64,000 nucleotides of DNA, taken from the NCBI RefSeq assembly GCF_000382485.1, contig NZ_AORY01000012.1, positions 310,001-374,000 of the forward strand, given 5' to 3'. The notes under the pieces were generated by a model. That model was not told the origin of the DNA. It searched no databases and saw only the letters and a program-made list of their open reading frames with translations. The stretch is from Sphingomonas sp. Mn802worker (GTDB taxonomy: Bacteria > Pseudomonadota > Alphaproteobacteria > Sphingomonadales > Sphingomonadaceae). The position numbers and the translations under genes are program-made. Positions 1-9,604 of this stretch are shown piece after piece (the first letter of the stretch is position 1; each line of letters begins with the position of its first letter).

Positions 1-589
1 GCACATCCGGTGCCGACAGTTCGGCGTAGCTGCCCGCCAGCATGTGCGCGAGCCTGGGCGAGACGATGAAGCCGTCGCGTGCGGTCCGCTCCGCGTCGCT
101 GAACAGCGTGCGCCACGGAAGCGCGCCGTGCAGCCGGTGCGCCTCGGCCAACATCGCGACCGCACCGGGGACGCCGGTGGCGCGGCCTGACAGCACCGCG
201 CGCGCGAACGGCAGCGGCTGACGCGTGTCGGGATCGAGGAACATGTCCGCGCTCGCGCCCGCCGGTGCGACCTCGCGCCCGTCATAAACGATCACGTCGC
301 GCTTGCCTGCATCGTAATAGGTCATGAACGCGCCACCGCCGATTCCCGAGCTCTGCGGCTCGACCAGCGACAGCATCGCCTGCACCGCGATCGCCGCGTC
401 GACTGCGCTGCCCCCACGGCGCAACACCGCCATGCCGGCATCAACCGCGAGCGGGTTGGCCGCGACGACGAAGCCGGGCGTCCGCGGCGCCGCGGCGCTC
501 GGCAACGGTGGTGGCGGATCGCCCGCCGGCATCGCCGTGCACGAGGCGAGCAGGAGGGCGGCAACGGCGGCGAGCAAAGGGGTACGCAT
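1..589 (-). CDS. ggt: Gamma-glutamyltransferase, N-terminal part (runs off the window)
   Basis: First 196 residues of a gamma-glutamyltranspeptidase, which cleaves glutathione and other gamma-glutamyl compounds in the periplasm. The ATG at 589 opens a lipoprotein-type signal (hydrophobic LLAAVAALLLAS, then Cys17). The typical GGT N-terminus follows: VVAANPLAVDAGMAVLRRGGSAVDAAIA and the glycine-rich SSGIGGGAFM segment, then DGREVAPAGAS. The catalytic Thr and the small subunit lie beyond position 1 and cannot be assessed. It is divergent from the acyl-CoA synthetase gene, with 177 bases between the start codons. The family assignment is secure; whether the enzyme is lipid-anchored is inferred from the Cys. 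Confidence 0.9.
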   Translation of the reverse strand, partial: MRTPLLAAVAALLLASCTAMPAGDPPPPLPSAAAPRTPGFVVAANPLAVDAGMAVLRRGGSAVDAAIAVQAMLSLVEPQSSGIGGGAFMTYYDAGKRDVIVYDGREVAPAGASADMFLDPDTRQPLPFARAVLSGRATGVPGAVAMLAEAHRLHGALPWRTLFSDAERTARDGFIVSPRLAHMLAGSYAELSAPDV

Positions 590-766
590 GGCGCTGGATT
601 ACGCACTGACCGCCACTTCGTCCACGCGGCGGCGCACACCACCGCGCAACTATTCGCCACGGCGCGCACCTCGTGCGCGTATGCGCCTCCCCTAGCGTCG
701 CCTCCGACCTGCCCCTAGAGCGTGGCCGCAATACGGGCCGATCAGGCCGCAACCGGGAGGATCACC

Positions 767-2539
767 GTGACGCGCAGGCTCGAACATTTCCCCAATCTGG
801 TCGCGATGTTCTTCGCTCGCGCGGCCGAGCAGGGCGACGCGCCGTTCCTGTGGGCGAAGCGCGACGGCGCGTGGCAGCCGACGACGTGGCGCGATGCCGC
901 CGAAAAGGTCGCGCGCCTTGCCGCCGCGCTGACCGCGATCGGGGTGGAGCGGGGCGACCGGGTGATGCTGGTTAGCGAGAACCGCCCCGAATGGTGCCTG
1001 TCCGATCTCGCCATCATGGCGGCGGGCGCGATCACGGTGCCGACCTACACCACCAATACCGAGCGCGATCACACCCACATCATCGAGAATTCGGGCGCGA
1101 AGGCGGTGATCGTCTCGACCGACAAGCTCGCCAAGACGCTGATGCCCGCAATCCTGCGCTCGATCCAGCCGCAGATCCTGATCGGGATCGACCCCGTCCG
1201 GCTCGGCCAGACGCCGTTCGACGTTTACGACTGGCAGACGCTGATCGACCGGCATCCCGCGAGCGTCGACGACGCGCGCGCGAAGGCCGACTTCGCGCGC
1301 GGCGATCCCGCCTGCATCATCTACACCAGCGGCACCGGCGGCGCACCGCGCGGGGTGGTGCAGCACCACGGCGCGATCCTGCACAACGTCAAGGCCTGCT
1401 GCGACGTGATCTCGGAGGATCTCGGCTGGGGTGACGAGGTGTTCCTCTCGTTCCTGCCGCTCAGTCATGCCTACGAGCATACCGGCGGACAGTTCGTGCC
1501 GATCGGGCTTGGCGGGCAGATCTACTATGCCGAGGGGATCGAGAAGCTCGCCGCCAACATGGAGGAGACCCGCCCGACGATCATGTTCGTCGTGCCGCGC
1601 CTGTTCGAGGTATTGCGCACCCGCATCTCTAAGACGATCGAGAAGCAGGGCGGCGTTTCCGCCAAGCTGCTCGCCGCCGCACTGGACGTCGGCACGAAAC
1701 GGTATGCGGACAAACTGCGGCTGGCCGATCGACCGAAGGCGTTGCTGGTCGATGCGCTGTTCAAGCGCAAGATCGCGAAGAAGTTCGGCGGCCGGATGAA
1801 GGCAATGATCTCCGGCGGTGCGCCGTTGACGCCCGAGGTCGGCATCTTCTTCCAATCGCTCGGCGTCACATTCCTCCAGGGCTACGGCCAGACCGAGGCA
1901 GCGCCTGTCATCTCGTGCAACCGGCCCAGCGCGGGGGTCACGATGGACAGCGTCGGGCCGCCGCTGCCCGACACGGAGGTACGCATCGCCGAGGACGGCG
2001 AGATCCTGGTGCGCGGCGAGCTCGTCATGCACGGTTACTGGCGCAACGATGCCGAGACCGCGCGCGTGCTCAACGACGGCTGGCTCCACACCGGCGACAT
2101 CGGTGAGATCGACGAAGGCGGGCGGATCAGGATCACCGATCGCAAGAAGGACCTGATCATCAACGACAAGGGCGACAATGTCGCCCCGCAAAAGGTCGAG
2201 GGGATGCTTACCCTCCAGCCCGAGATCGCGCAGGCGATGATCGCGGGCGACCGCAAGCCGCACATGGTCGCGGTGCTGGTGCCTGATGCGGAATGGAGCG
2301 CCGAGTGGACGGCGAGAACCGGCAAGACGAAGCACGATCCCGAGTACCGGGCCGCGCTACAGGCTGCGGTCGACCGCACCAATCGCGACCTGTCGGTGAT
2401 CGAGCGCGTCCGCCGCTGGATCGTCGCCGACGAGCCGTTCGGGATCGAGAACGAGCAACTGACGCCGAGCCTGAAGATCAGGCGTCACGTGCTGCGCCAG
2501 ATCTACGGAGAGCGGCTGGAGGCGCTGTACCGCGGCTAA
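767..2539 (+). CDS. AMP-forming long-chain acyl-CoA synthetase
   Basis: 590-residue member of the ANL adenylating superfamily, expected to activate long-chain fatty acids to acyl-CoA through an acyl-AMP. The P-loop-like core reads YTSGTGGAPRG (residues about 187-197), a variant of the usual TSGTTGxPKG. The later motifs GYGQTEAAP, DGWLHTGDIGEID and the DRKKDLIINDKGDNVAP hinge are clear. The GTG at 767 is chosen because GGGAGG lies 8 bases upstream and the protein then starts MTRRLEHFPNLVAMF; the open frame extends farther upstream without support. It converges on the M16 protease gene. The exact substrate chain length cannot be read from the sequence. Confidence 0.9.
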   Translation: MTRRLEHFPNLVAMFFARAAEQGDAPFLWAKRDGAWQPTTWRDAAEKVARLAAALTAIGVERGDRVMLVSENRPEWCLSDLAIMAAGAITVPTYTTNTERDHTHIIENSGAKAVIVSTDKLAKTLMPAILRSIQPQILIGIDPVRLGQTPFDVYDWQTLIDRHPASVDDARAKADFARGDPACIIYTSGTGGAPRGVVQHHGAILHNVKACCDVISEDLGWGDEVFLSFLPLSHAYEHTGGQFVPIGLGGQIYYAEGIEKLAANMEETRPTIMFVVPRLFEVLRTRISKTIEKQGGVSAKLLAAALDVGTKRYADKLRLADRPKALLVDALFKRKIAKKFGGRMKAMISGGAPLTPEVGIFFQSLGVTFLQGYGQTEAAPVISCNRPSAGVTMDSVGPPLPDTEVRIAEDGEILVRGELVMHGYWRNDAETARVLNDGWLHTGDIGEIDEGGRIRITDRKKDLIINDKGDNVAPQKVEGMLTLQPEIAQAMIAGDRKPHMVAVLVPDAEWSAEWTARTGKTKHDPEYRAALQAAVDRTNRDLSVIERVRRWIVADEPFGIENEQLTPSLKIRRHVLRQIYGERLEALYRG

Positions 2540-2588
2540 GCGCGGTGGGATGCTCCGGCCGGTGCCTGCCCCACCCGGAGCGCCTGCG

Positions 2589-5537
2589 CTATTTTGTGGC
2601 CGGGGTACTCGCGATGGCAGCCTTCTTCGGCATCACCGCCAGCGTCCAGTCCTTCGACGGCAAAAGGTATTTCGCCGCGGTCGCCTGAAGCAGTGGGGGG
2701 GTAATGCTCGTCATGTCGGTGACGATGCTCTGCGTCGCCTCGACCCGCTTGGGATCATAGCTTCCGCCCTGCATCTGCATCAGCCAGAACTGGTTCCCCG
2801 ACGAGGCACGCGACATATATTGCAGCATCGGCACGATCGTGCGCTTGAGCTCATCGGGACCGATCGGGGTCGACACCAGTTCGGCCGCGATCTGGCGCGA
2901 GAGCTGGAAGAACAGCGGCACCTTGTCGGGCGCGACCTGCCCCAGCGCGATCAGCCGCCCGCCGCCGGGCAGCCCGGTCGGCCACTGGCTCTGCGCGCTG
3001 GGCGAGTAGCTCGCCCCAGCGACCGAGCGCAGCCGCTCGAACAGCCGGTCGGAGAAGACCGCGGCGAGCACGTCGAGCCGACGCGCCTCGGCATGGTCGG
3101 CCGATCCGCCGCCGGTCGGCCACGCGATCACCGCCGCCGCCTGCGTGTCCGCGCCGTCATGCGTCAGCTGCACCGGCGTCGCGTTGTGCGCGGGGAAGCG
3201 CACCAGGGCAGCGCTGGTGGCAGCAGGCGTGCGGAGTTTCAGCGCGCCGAAGCTCTTGGCGATCGCGGCGACCGCCTCGTCCGCCTTTACATCGCCGAAC
3301 ACGTCGACCTCGATCGGCCCGGTCGCGAGCAGCGGCTCGAACAACTTGCGGAAGTCGGGGGCGTTCAGCGCCTCGATCTGCCCAAGCGTCGGCGTGCCCC
3401 AGCGCGGGTCGCCGTCACGCAGCAGGCGTTCCAGATCGCGCGACAGCACGCCGTCGGGTGACGACGACAGCCCAGCATAGCCCGCGAGTGCGGCGGCGCG
3501 CGCGCGTGCGACCGGTTGCGGATCCCACCCCGGCGCGGCGAGCTTCGCCGCCATCAGCGTCAGATTGTCGGAATAATCGCCCGGCGTCGTGATCGCGCTC
3601 AGCGTAAAGGCATCGTCGCCGATGTCGAAGTCGAGCCCCATGCGGCGTCCGGCGGTCAGCTGGTCGAGGTCGCCCTGGCGCAGCTTGCCGATACCGCTCG
3701 CCACCAGCGCGTTGTCGCCCGCCCAGGCGACGGTCGGCTTGTCGCCGGGCAGGGCGAGATTGCCGCGCCCGAAACGCACGCGCAGATAGACGCGCCCGGT
3801 CTCCGACGAATTCGGGTATAGCAGCGCGCGGACGCCGTTCGAAAAGGTCACCTGCTCGATACCGGGATCGGCTGTCACCGTGGCGCGGGTCACGACCTTC
3901 CCCGGCGTGCCGAGTTTCGGCACCTTGGAGAAGTCGACCGCCGCCTGCTGGCTGCGCTTGCCCGCGAGCTTCGACACGTCGGCCTTGAGCGCGGCGGCGA
4001 GCTTCGCGGCGGCGCCCGCATCGGGCGTGCGCGTGTTGAGCATGGCGCGCGTCGCATCGCCCTTGAACAGCCGGTTTGTCGATTCGAGCATCGCGGCGGG
4101 CGTGAAGAACCCCTTCGCGCGCGCGTCCTGCAATATCTTGTACGAAGTCTCAGGCCCCGCGACCGTCTCGCGGATGTCGAGCGCGCCGACCATGTCGTCG
4201 GCCTGCTTGGTCCCCGCTTCGACGCGCGCGGTGGCGACGTCGTTCTTCATCGCGGCATCGAACTCGGTCAGCTCGCGGTCGACCTCGGCTTGCGTCGGCG
4301 CGGTCGCCATCGCGTCGGCGATCACCGCGCGCACGTCCTTGAGCGCTGCCTCCCAATCGTCGCCCAAGGGCACGATGTTGGTGAAGGTGCCGTTGGCCGA
4401 TCGCGACACGTCATCAAGGCTGACCGAGGCTTGCAGGAAGCTGCCCCCTGCCCGCGCCCGCGTCTCCAGCCGGCGGTTGATGACGCGCAGCGCGACGAAA
4501 TCGACCAGCCGCTTCTGATTGAAGATGATCGTGTCGTCGCGGTATTCCCACGGGCGCAGCACCGCGGTCGCGACGATCGGCGGCAGCGACGGCTCGACGA
4601 CGGTTCTGGTCGGGGGCGCGCTGGGGTCGGGCTTGCCGAAACTGGGTGCGGGAACGGCAGGCCCGTGCCCGGTCCAGCTCGCGAAATTCTTGACGATCAG
4701 CGTCGCGGCCGTGGCGGGATCGATGTCGCCCGACAGGATCACCACCGTGTTCTCAGGCCGGTACCAGCGATCGTGGAACGCCTGCACCGCCGCCGGCGTC
4801 GCCGCCTCCAGCGTCTTGATCGTGCCGATCGGCGAGCGGTTGGCAAGCGGCTGCCCCGCGAAGAAGGTTTCGCGCAGCGCGTCGCCGTAGCGGACCTGCG
4901 GCCCCGGCGCCTCACGCTGTTCGGCGAGGACGGCCGGACGCTCGGCGGCGAGGCCCTGCGCGGTGATCGCGGGTTCCTGCATCATGCCCGCGAAAATCTT
5001 GAGGCTCTCGTCGAGGTTTACCTGCGTCGCGCCGGGCAGGTCGAGCTTGTAGACCGTCTGCGTCGGCGTGGTCGACGCGTTCGAATCAGAGCCGAAGGTC
5101 GCGCCGAAACGCTGCCAAACGCGCTTCGCCTCGCCGTCGGGCACGTATTTGGAGCCACGGAACGACAGATGCTCGATCAGGTGCGCGAAGCCCTGTTCGT
5201 CATCCTTCTCGTACAGCGATCCCGCGTCGATGCGGACACGGACCGCGACCTGCCCCGGCGGGACGCCGTTCTTGCGCACCGCGTAGCGCAGGCCGTTCGG
5301 CAGGCGGCCGAAATACCACGCCGGATCGGGCGGGATGTCCGATCCCTTGAACAGCCATGGCGCGGTATCGACCTTGACCGAGGCCGGATCGACCGGCGTG
5401 GCGTCGGGCGTCGACGGCTTTACGGCTGGAGCAGGCTTGCCGTTCCCGACGCGCTGACCGGCGGCGGCCGGTACCAGCGCGGTGGCGAGGAGAAAGGCGA
5501 CGAGCGGCTTGGACAGCGCGCGTGCGGAAGAAACCAT
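2589..5537 (-). CDS. M16 family zinc protease, two-module, secreted
   Basis: 982-residue M16 (pitrilysin/insulinase-like) metallopeptidase. A Sec-type signal peptide occupies about residues 1-27 (SKPLVAFLLATALVPAAAG). The inverted zinc motif HxxEH is at H119-L-I-E122-H123, followed by LSFRGSKY as in active M16 N-terminal domains. The second half holds the usual inactive partner domain (around AFTLSAITTPGDYSDNL, then the RLFERLRSVAGASYSPS segment). The length fits the fused two-module bacterial type, likely acting on peptides in the periplasm. It is single-gene, convergent with the acyl-CoA synthetase and divergent from the beta-hydroxylase-like gene. Confidence 0.92.
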   Translation of the reverse strand: MVSSARALSKPLVAFLLATALVPAAAGQRVGNGKPAPAVKPSTPDATPVDPASVKVDTAPWLFKGSDIPPDPAWYFGRLPNGLRYAVRKNGVPPGQVAVRVRIDAGSLYEKDDEQGFAHLIEHLSFRGSKYVPDGEAKRVWQRFGATFGSDSNASTTPTQTVYKLDLPGATQVNLDESLKIFAGMMQEPAITAQGLAAERPAVLAEQREAPGPQVRYGDALRETFFAGQPLANRSPIGTIKTLEAATPAAVQAFHDRWYRPENTVVILSGDIDPATAATLIVKNFASWTGHGPAVPAPSFGKPDPSAPPTRTVVEPSLPPIVATAVLRPWEYRDDTIIFNQKRLVDFVALRVINRRLETRARAGGSFLQASVSLDDVSRSANGTFTNIVPLGDDWEAALKDVRAVIADAMATAPTQAEVDRELTEFDAAMKNDVATARVEAGTKQADDMVGALDIRETVAGPETSYKILQDARAKGFFTPAAMLESTNRLFKGDATRAMLNTRTPDAGAAAKLAAALKADVSKLAGKRSQQAAVDFSKVPKLGTPGKVVTRATVTADPGIEQVTFSNGVRALLYPNSSETGRVYLRVRFGRGNLALPGDKPTVAWAGDNALVASGIGKLRQGDLDQLTAGRRMGLDFDIGDDAFTLSAITTPGDYSDNLTLMAAKLAAPGWDPQPVARARAAALAGYAGLSSSPDGVLSRDLERLLRDGDPRWGTPTLGQIEALNAPDFRKLFEPLLATGPIEVDVFGDVKADEAVAAIAKSFGALKLRTPAATSAALVRFPAHNATPVQLTHDGADTQAAAVIAWPTGGGSADHAEARRLDVLAAVFSDRLFERLRSVAGASYSPSAQSQWPTGLPGGGRLIALGQVAPDKVPLFFQLSRQIAAELVSTPIGPDELKRTIVPMLQYMSRASSGNQFWLMQMQGGSYDPKRVEATQSIVTDMTSITPPLLQATAAKYLLPSKDWTLAVMPKKAAIASTPATK

Positions 5538-5761
5538 ATGCGGTTACTTGTAGGGCTGCCGGTGCGCCACTGCAACGTTCGCGCGCAACGCCGCTCTCCC
5601 GTCCTTTGCCTGGCAACACACCGTTACGCGCGTACGCCGAACGGCCAATGATCGCCGCGACCCTGCCATCATTTCGTCGTCTTGGCTGCCTAATCGCCTG
5701 ATTCCCGGCCCAACATCATCTAGTAACGCCGGAACGGGTGACGAGGAGACGAAAGCACGCG

Positions 5762-6616
5762 ATGATTGCAGAAGAGGTCGCACGGTCGGTCACCTGGCGC
5801 AGCGACACGCCGACAACGACGACTGTTACCAACCCTGCACCGAACATCATTTCCGGCGCACCGGCCGCAGGCGCTGCGATGCAGGCCGAGCGCAACCGGC
5901 CGCTCATCATCCGCGTCGGCAAGCATCTGCGCGGGATGTTCGACTGGCTGATCGCGGGATCGTCGCTGGTCCCGAACGACCCGGTGCTCGACGTGCGCGA
6001 CTTCGCCTGGTCGCAGGGCTTGCGCGATCGCTGGACGGCGATCCGCGACGAGGCGATCGGCGTCGCGCTCGTTGGCCACGCCGCGCCCAGCCTCGCCACG
6101 ATCTCGCCCGACCATCGCTCGATCGCCGAGGTGGACAAATGGCGCTCGTTCTTCCTCTGGGGCTATGGCTACCCGATCGACGACAATCTGGCGCGCTGTC
6201 CTGAGACCAAGGCGGTGATCGAGGCGATTCCGGGGCTGAACTCCGCCTTTTTCTCGATCCTGGCGCCGGGGACGCATATTCCGGCACATCGCGGCGTGAC
6301 CAAGGGGCTGATCACCTGTCACCTGGGGTTGATCGTGCCGCGCGACGGCGACGTCCGCATGCGCGTCGACCAGCGCGTGGTCCGCTGGTGCGAGGGGCAG
6401 ACCCTGGTCTTTGACGACACCTACGATCATGAAGTGTGGAACGACACGGCGAGCACGCGGGTCGTGCTGCTGCTGCAGGTCGAACGCCCGCTCAGGCAGC
6501 CGGGCAAGTGGTTCGCCGACCTGTTCCTCGGCTTCGTCAAGCGCAGCGCGTTCGTGCAGGAAGCGCGCGACAACGTCGCCAGGTGGAACGCGGCGGTGAA
6601 GCAGCTCGACGTTTGA
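5762..6616 (+). CDS. Aspartyl/asparaginyl beta-hydroxylase-like 2-oxoglutarate oxygenase
   Basis: 284-residue protein of the aspartyl/asparaginyl beta-hydroxylase (AspH) family, Fe(II)/2-oxoglutarate enzymes with a double-stranded beta-helix. Diagnostic segments are FFSILAPGTHIPAHRGVTKGLITCHLGL, with the first metal His region, and LVFDDTYDHEVWNDTASTRVVLLLQVERP, with the second metal His and the 2-OG-binding Arg. In bacteria such proteins are often annotated as lipid or peptidyl hydroxylases; the substrate here is unknown. The ATG at 5762 is preferred over the in-frame GTG at 5738 because GGAG lies upstream at 5745-5748, although the spacing is long. The 224 bases upstream hold no other gene that I can see. 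Confidence 0.85.
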   Translation: MIAEEVARSVTWRSDTPTTTTVTNPAPNIISGAPAAGAAMQAERNRPLIIRVGKHLRGMFDWLIAGSSLVPNDPVLDVRDFAWSQGLRDRWTAIRDEAIGVALVGHAAPSLATISPDHRSIAEVDKWRSFFLWGYGYPIDDNLARCPETKAVIEAIPGLNSAFFSILAPGTHIPAHRGVTKGLITCHLGLIVPRDGDVRMRVDQRVVRWCEGQTLVFDDTYDHEVWNDTASTRVVLLLQVERPLRQPGKWFADLFLGFVKRSAFVQEARDNVARWNAAVKQLDV

Positions 6617-6726
6617 GCGACACGCTCACGGCCTCAAGGCATGGCCAAGGTGCACGACGCACGCTGAAACGATCGCTTTCGTGCCCGCGGCTTGATCCGG
6701 CCGGTCGCGTGCGCCACATCGCCGCC

Positions 6727-7299
6727 ATGCTGATCGAAACAGAAGCCACGCCGAATCCGGCGACCCTGAAGTTCCTGCCTGGGCGTGTCGTCATGGACGC
6801 CGGCACGCGCGATTTCGCCACGCCCGAGGAAGCCGAGGCAAGCCCGCTGGCGCAAGCGCTGTTCGATCTGGGCGACGTGACCGGCGTGTTCTTCGGGCGC
6901 GATTTCGTGTCGGTGACCGCGGCGCCGGGTGTCGCCTGGGGGACGCTCAAGCCCGACGTACTCGGCATCCTGATGGATCATTTCGCGGCGCAGATGCCGC
7001 TGTTCCGCCCCGCCTCCGCCGGCTTTTCGGTTCCGGCAGAAGAGGAAGCATTCGCCGACGATCCGGCCGACGCCGACATCGTTGCGCAAATCAAGGACCT
7101 GATCGACACGCGCGTTCGCCCGGCGGTGGCGAATGACGGCGGCGACATCGTCTATCGCGGCTTCGACAAGGGCAAGGTGTATCTGCGCATGCAGGGCGCC
7201 TGCGCCGGCTGCCCGTCCTCCAGCGCGACACTCAAGAACGGCATCGAGCAGTTGCTGCGCTATTACGTGCCCGAGGTGAGCGAGGTTCGCGCGGTCTGA
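6727..7299 (+). CDS. NifU/Nfu-type Fe-S cluster scaffold protein
   Basis: 190-residue Nfu protein: an Nfu N-terminal domain (residues 1-90, starting MLIETEATPNPATLKFLPG) followed by a NifU C-terminal domain (about 115-190) with the cluster-binding pair C-A-G-C in QGACAGCPSSSATLKNGIE. It carries and delivers 4Fe-4S clusters to target enzymes; MiaB, encoded 3 kb downstream, is the kind of client expected. The start at 6727 gives the canonical family N-terminus; the longer open frame upstream overlaps the hydroxylase gene and is not conserved in type. Confidence 0.93.
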   Translation: MLIETEATPNPATLKFLPGRVVMDAGTRDFATPEEAEASPLAQALFDLGDVTGVFFGRDFVSVTAAPGVAWGTLKPDVLGILMDHFAAQMPLFRPASAGFSVPAEEEAFADDPADADIVAQIKDLIDTRVRPAVANDGGDIVYRGFDKGKVYLRMQGACAGCPSSSATLKNGIEQLLRYYVPEVSEVRAV

Positions 7300-7341
7300 T
7301 CGCCGTTACCCCCCTCCTTCATCCACGCCCCGGAGCCTTCC

Positions 7342-7935
7342 ATGTCTCATCCTCTGAACGATGCCGCGCTCGACCAGCTCTTCCGCACCGCACGCAGCTA
7401 CAACGGCTACACCGACCAGCCGGTCACCGAGGATGATTGCCGCGCGATCTGGGAACTGGCGAAGATGGGTCCGACCTCCGCCAACCAGCTGCCGGCGCGG
7501 CTGGTGTGGTGCACCTCCGACGCGGCAAAGGCGAAGCTCGCCGCCTGCTGCTCCGAGGCGAACAAGCCTAAGGTGCTCGGCGCACCCGTCACCGTCATCG
7601 TCGGCATGGACACCGATTTTCATGAACACCTGCCCAAACTGTTCCCGCACACCGATGCGAAAAGCTGGTTCGACGGCAATCGCGAGCTGCGCGAGGCGTC
7701 GGCATTCCGCAACTCGTCGTTGCAGGGCGCGTATCTGCTGATCGCGGCGCGCGCGCTCGGGTTCGATACCGGGGCGATGTCCGGTTTCGACGGCGGCGCG
7801 CTCGACAAGGCGTTCTTCGCAGGCCAGCCGGCGGTGCGCACCAACTTCATCATGACGATCGGTCACGGCGACGCGTCGTCGATCTTCGATCGCAGCCCGC
7901 GCCCCACATTCGAGAAGTTCAACACGGTTGCATGA
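7342..7935 (+). CDS. RutE-like nitroreductase family NAD(P)H:FMN oxidoreductase
   Basis: 197-residue protein resembling RutE (3-hydroxypropionate dehydrogenase / malonic semialdehyde reductase group) of the nitroreductase superfamily. The N-terminus [20 protein letters not shown], the FMN-contact region [15 protein letters not shown] and the ending [26 protein letters not shown] match this subgroup. No other rut genes are nearby, so a uracil-degradation role is not supported here; a general reductase of aldehydes, quinones or nitro compounds is equally possible. It starts at an ATG 42 bases after nfu and is codirectional with the genes that follow. Confidence 0.87.
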   Translation: MSHPLNDAALDQLFRTARSYNGYTDQPVTEDDCRAIWELAKMGPTSANQLPARLVWCTSDAAKAKLAACCSEANKPKVLGAPVTVIVGMDTDFHEHLPKLFPHTDAKSWFDGNRELREASAFRNSSLQGAYLLIAARALGFDTGAMSGFDGGALDKAFFAGQPAVRTNFIMTIGHGDASSIFDRSPRPTFEKFNTVA

Positions 7936-7995
7936 AGCGGCGCGGGCGGCGAAAGCCTGCGCCATGTTTCCGTGCCTTTCACTCCGGTCGCTGCC

Positions 7996-8643
7996 GTGAG
8001 CCACGCTGACCGCCTGCTCGTGATCGATACCGCGACCGCCGCCTGCTCGGTCGCACTGTTCGAAGGCGAGACGTTGCTTGCACGCCAGCACCACGTGGTC
8101 GGGCGCGGCCATGCCGAGCGGCTGTTGCCGATGATCGCGGATCTGCCCGATGGTGGACGCGCGCAGCACATCCTGGTCGATGTCGGACCGGGCAGCTTCA
8201 CCGGCATCCGCGTTGGGATCGCGGCGGCACGCGCGCTGGCGCTCGGCTGGGGTGGGGAGGCGCGTGGCTATAGCGCGCTCGCATTGATCGCTGCTGCGGC
8301 GCTGGCGAAAGGCGACATGTCCGAACTTGCCGTCATCACCGAAGGCGGGCACGGTGAGGTCTTCATGCAGGCGTTCGCCGCTCCCTTCCTTGCGCTGGAC
8401 GAGGTGCAGTCGCTGCGCCCCGAAGCCGCGCTCGGCGCGCTCGGCGCGCTCGGCGGACGCCTGGCGATCGGCAGCGGCACGCGTTGGCTCGCGGACATCG
8501 ATCTCGATTTTCCGATCGTTGAAGCGTGGCCTGACGCCGCCCACGCCTTGCTGTTGCCGCCCGACTACCGCAGCCTCTCGCCTGCGCCGCTCTACGGCCG
8601 CGCACCCGATGCCAAGATCCCGGCGCCCAAGGTAGCGCGGTGA
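7996..8643 (+). CDS. tsaB: tRNA N6-threonylcarbamoyladenosine biosynthesis protein TsaB
   Basis: 215-residue TsaB, the inactive ASKHA-fold partner that binds TsaD in forming t6A37 on ANN-decoding tRNAs. Signature segments are LLVIDTATAACSVALFEG, GHAERLLPMIADL and the PGSFTGIRVGIAAARALALG block. The GTG at 7996 (MSHADRLLVIDTA) is preferred to GTG 7972, which would add an unconserved extension. Its TGA overlaps the GTG of rimI (GTGA), indicating translational coupling, the same tsaB-rimI pairing seen in many alphaproteobacteria. Confidence 0.93.
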   Translation: MSHADRLLVIDTATAACSVALFEGETLLARQHHVVGRGHAERLLPMIADLPDGGRAQHILVDVGPGSFTGIRVGIAAARALALGWGGEARGYSALALIAAAALAKGDMSELAVITEGGHGEVFMQAFAAPFLALDEVQSLRPEAALGALGALGGRLAIGSGTRWLADIDLDFPIVEAWPDAAHALLLPPDYRSLSPAPLYGRAPDAKIPAPKVAR

Positions 8644-9113
8644 GCACCCAGCTCCGCATGGTCGAACTCGCCAACGGCCGCGTCAGTGACGCCGACGCGG
8701 TGGATCGCGTCATGCAGGCGGCGTTCGACCCGCGCTACGGTGAGGCGTGGACGCGTGCGCAATGCGTCGGCATCCTGACCATGCCGGGCGTGTGGCTGAC
8801 ACTTGCGAAAGCTGAGGGCGAGGTGGTCGGCTTCGCGCTGGTTCGCGCCATCATCGACGAGGCCGAGCTGCTGCTGATCGCGGTCGACCCGGCGCACCGT
8901 CGGCGCGGCGTGGCAGGTGCCCTGATGCGATCGCTGCTGGCGGAGTGTCGCGGACGCGGGGTCAAGCGTATCCATCTCGAGGTTCGCGCGAACAATGCGG
9001 CGCTGGCACTCTACACCGGGGCCGGCTTCACCAAGGCGGGCGAGCGGCGCGACTATTACCGCGCGAAATCGGGCGAAGCATTCGACGCGCACACCTATGC
9101 GCGTGACCTCTAG
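8640..9113 (+). CDS. rimI: Ribosomal-protein-alanine N-acetyltransferase RimI (GNAT)
   Basis: 157-residue GNAT acetyltransferase. The acetyl-CoA-binding motif A is ELLLIAVDPAHRRRGVAGALMRSLLAECRGRG, and the later ALALYTGAGFTKAGERRDYYR is the RimI-type motif B and C-terminus. RimI acetylates the N-terminal residue of ribosomal protein bS18. It starts with a GTG overlapping the tsaB stop by four bases. Identity rests on sequence type plus the tsaB-rimI-fur context; other GNAT substrates cannot be excluded. Confidence 0.88.
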   Translation: MSTQLRMVELANGRVSDADAVDRVMQAAFDPRYGEAWTRAQCVGILTMPGVWLTLAKAEGEVVGFALVRAIIDEAELLLIAVDPAHRRRGVAGALMRSLLAECRGRGVKRIHLEVRANNAALALYTGAGFTKAGERRDYYRAKSGEAFDAHTYARDL

Positions 9114-9171
9114 CCCTTTTGCGAGTCGCTAGCGCTTTTCGCAACAAGCCTTAGCCTTTAAGAGCCGCCTC

Positions 9172-9594
9172 ATGCCTCGCAACATCGATCTCGAAGCCCT
9201 CTGCCATCAAAAGGGCCTGCGCATCACCGAGCAGCGCCGCGTCATCGCGCGCGTCCTGTCCGAAGCCGACGACCATCCCGACGTGGAAAAGGTGTACGAG
9301 CGCGCATCCAAGATCGACTCCGGCATCTCGATCGCGACCGTCTACCGCACCGTGCGCCTGTTCGAGGAGGCCGGCATCCTCGACCGCCACGATTTCGGAG
9401 ACGGTCGCGCGCGCTACGAACCCAGTCCCGAGGCGCACCATGATCATCTGATCGACGTCGAAACCGGCAAGGTGATCGAGTTCGTCGATCCCGAACTGGA
9501 GCAGTTGCAAAAGGCGATCGCGGAGAAGCTCGGATTCCGCTTGGTCGATCACCGGATGGAATTGTACGGCGTCAGCCTCAGCCGCAAGGACTAG
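9172..9594 (+). CDS. fur: Fur/Mur family metal-responsive repressor
   Basis: 140-residue Fur-family regulator: winged helix at residues 1-85 (GLRITEQRRVIARVLSEADDHP, then IATVYRTVRLFEEAGIL) and a C-terminal metal/dimer domain with HHDHL. The two CxxC motifs of enterobacterial Fur are absent (HHDHLIDVETG stands where a Cys pair would be), as in alphaproteobacterial Fur/Mur proteins, where the metal may be Fe or Mn. It sits 58 bases after rimI and 10 bases before the acyltransferase gene. Which metal it senses cannot be told from the sequence. Confidence 0.93.
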   Translation: MPRNIDLEALCHQKGLRITEQRRVIARVLSEADDHPDVEKVYERASKIDSGISIATVYRTVRLFEEAGILDRHDFGDGRARYEPSPEAHHDHLIDVETGKVIEFVDPELEQLQKAIAEKLGFRLVDHRMELYGVSLSRKD

Positions 9595-9604
9595 GCGGGT
9601 TCGC

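Noticed and set aside
692..2335. 547-residue minus-strand frame over the acyl-CoA synthetase
   Set aside because: No domain, shadow composition, and it would cover a clear ANL enzyme.
4290..5651. 453-residue plus-strand frame inside the M16 protease gene
   Set aside because: Arg-rich shadow of the protease; no ribosome site or domain.
9114..9171. Regulatory repeat (two CTAGC...CTTTT-like units) before fur
   Set aside because: The similarity of the two units is short and imperfect; no Fur-box-like dyad is convincing.
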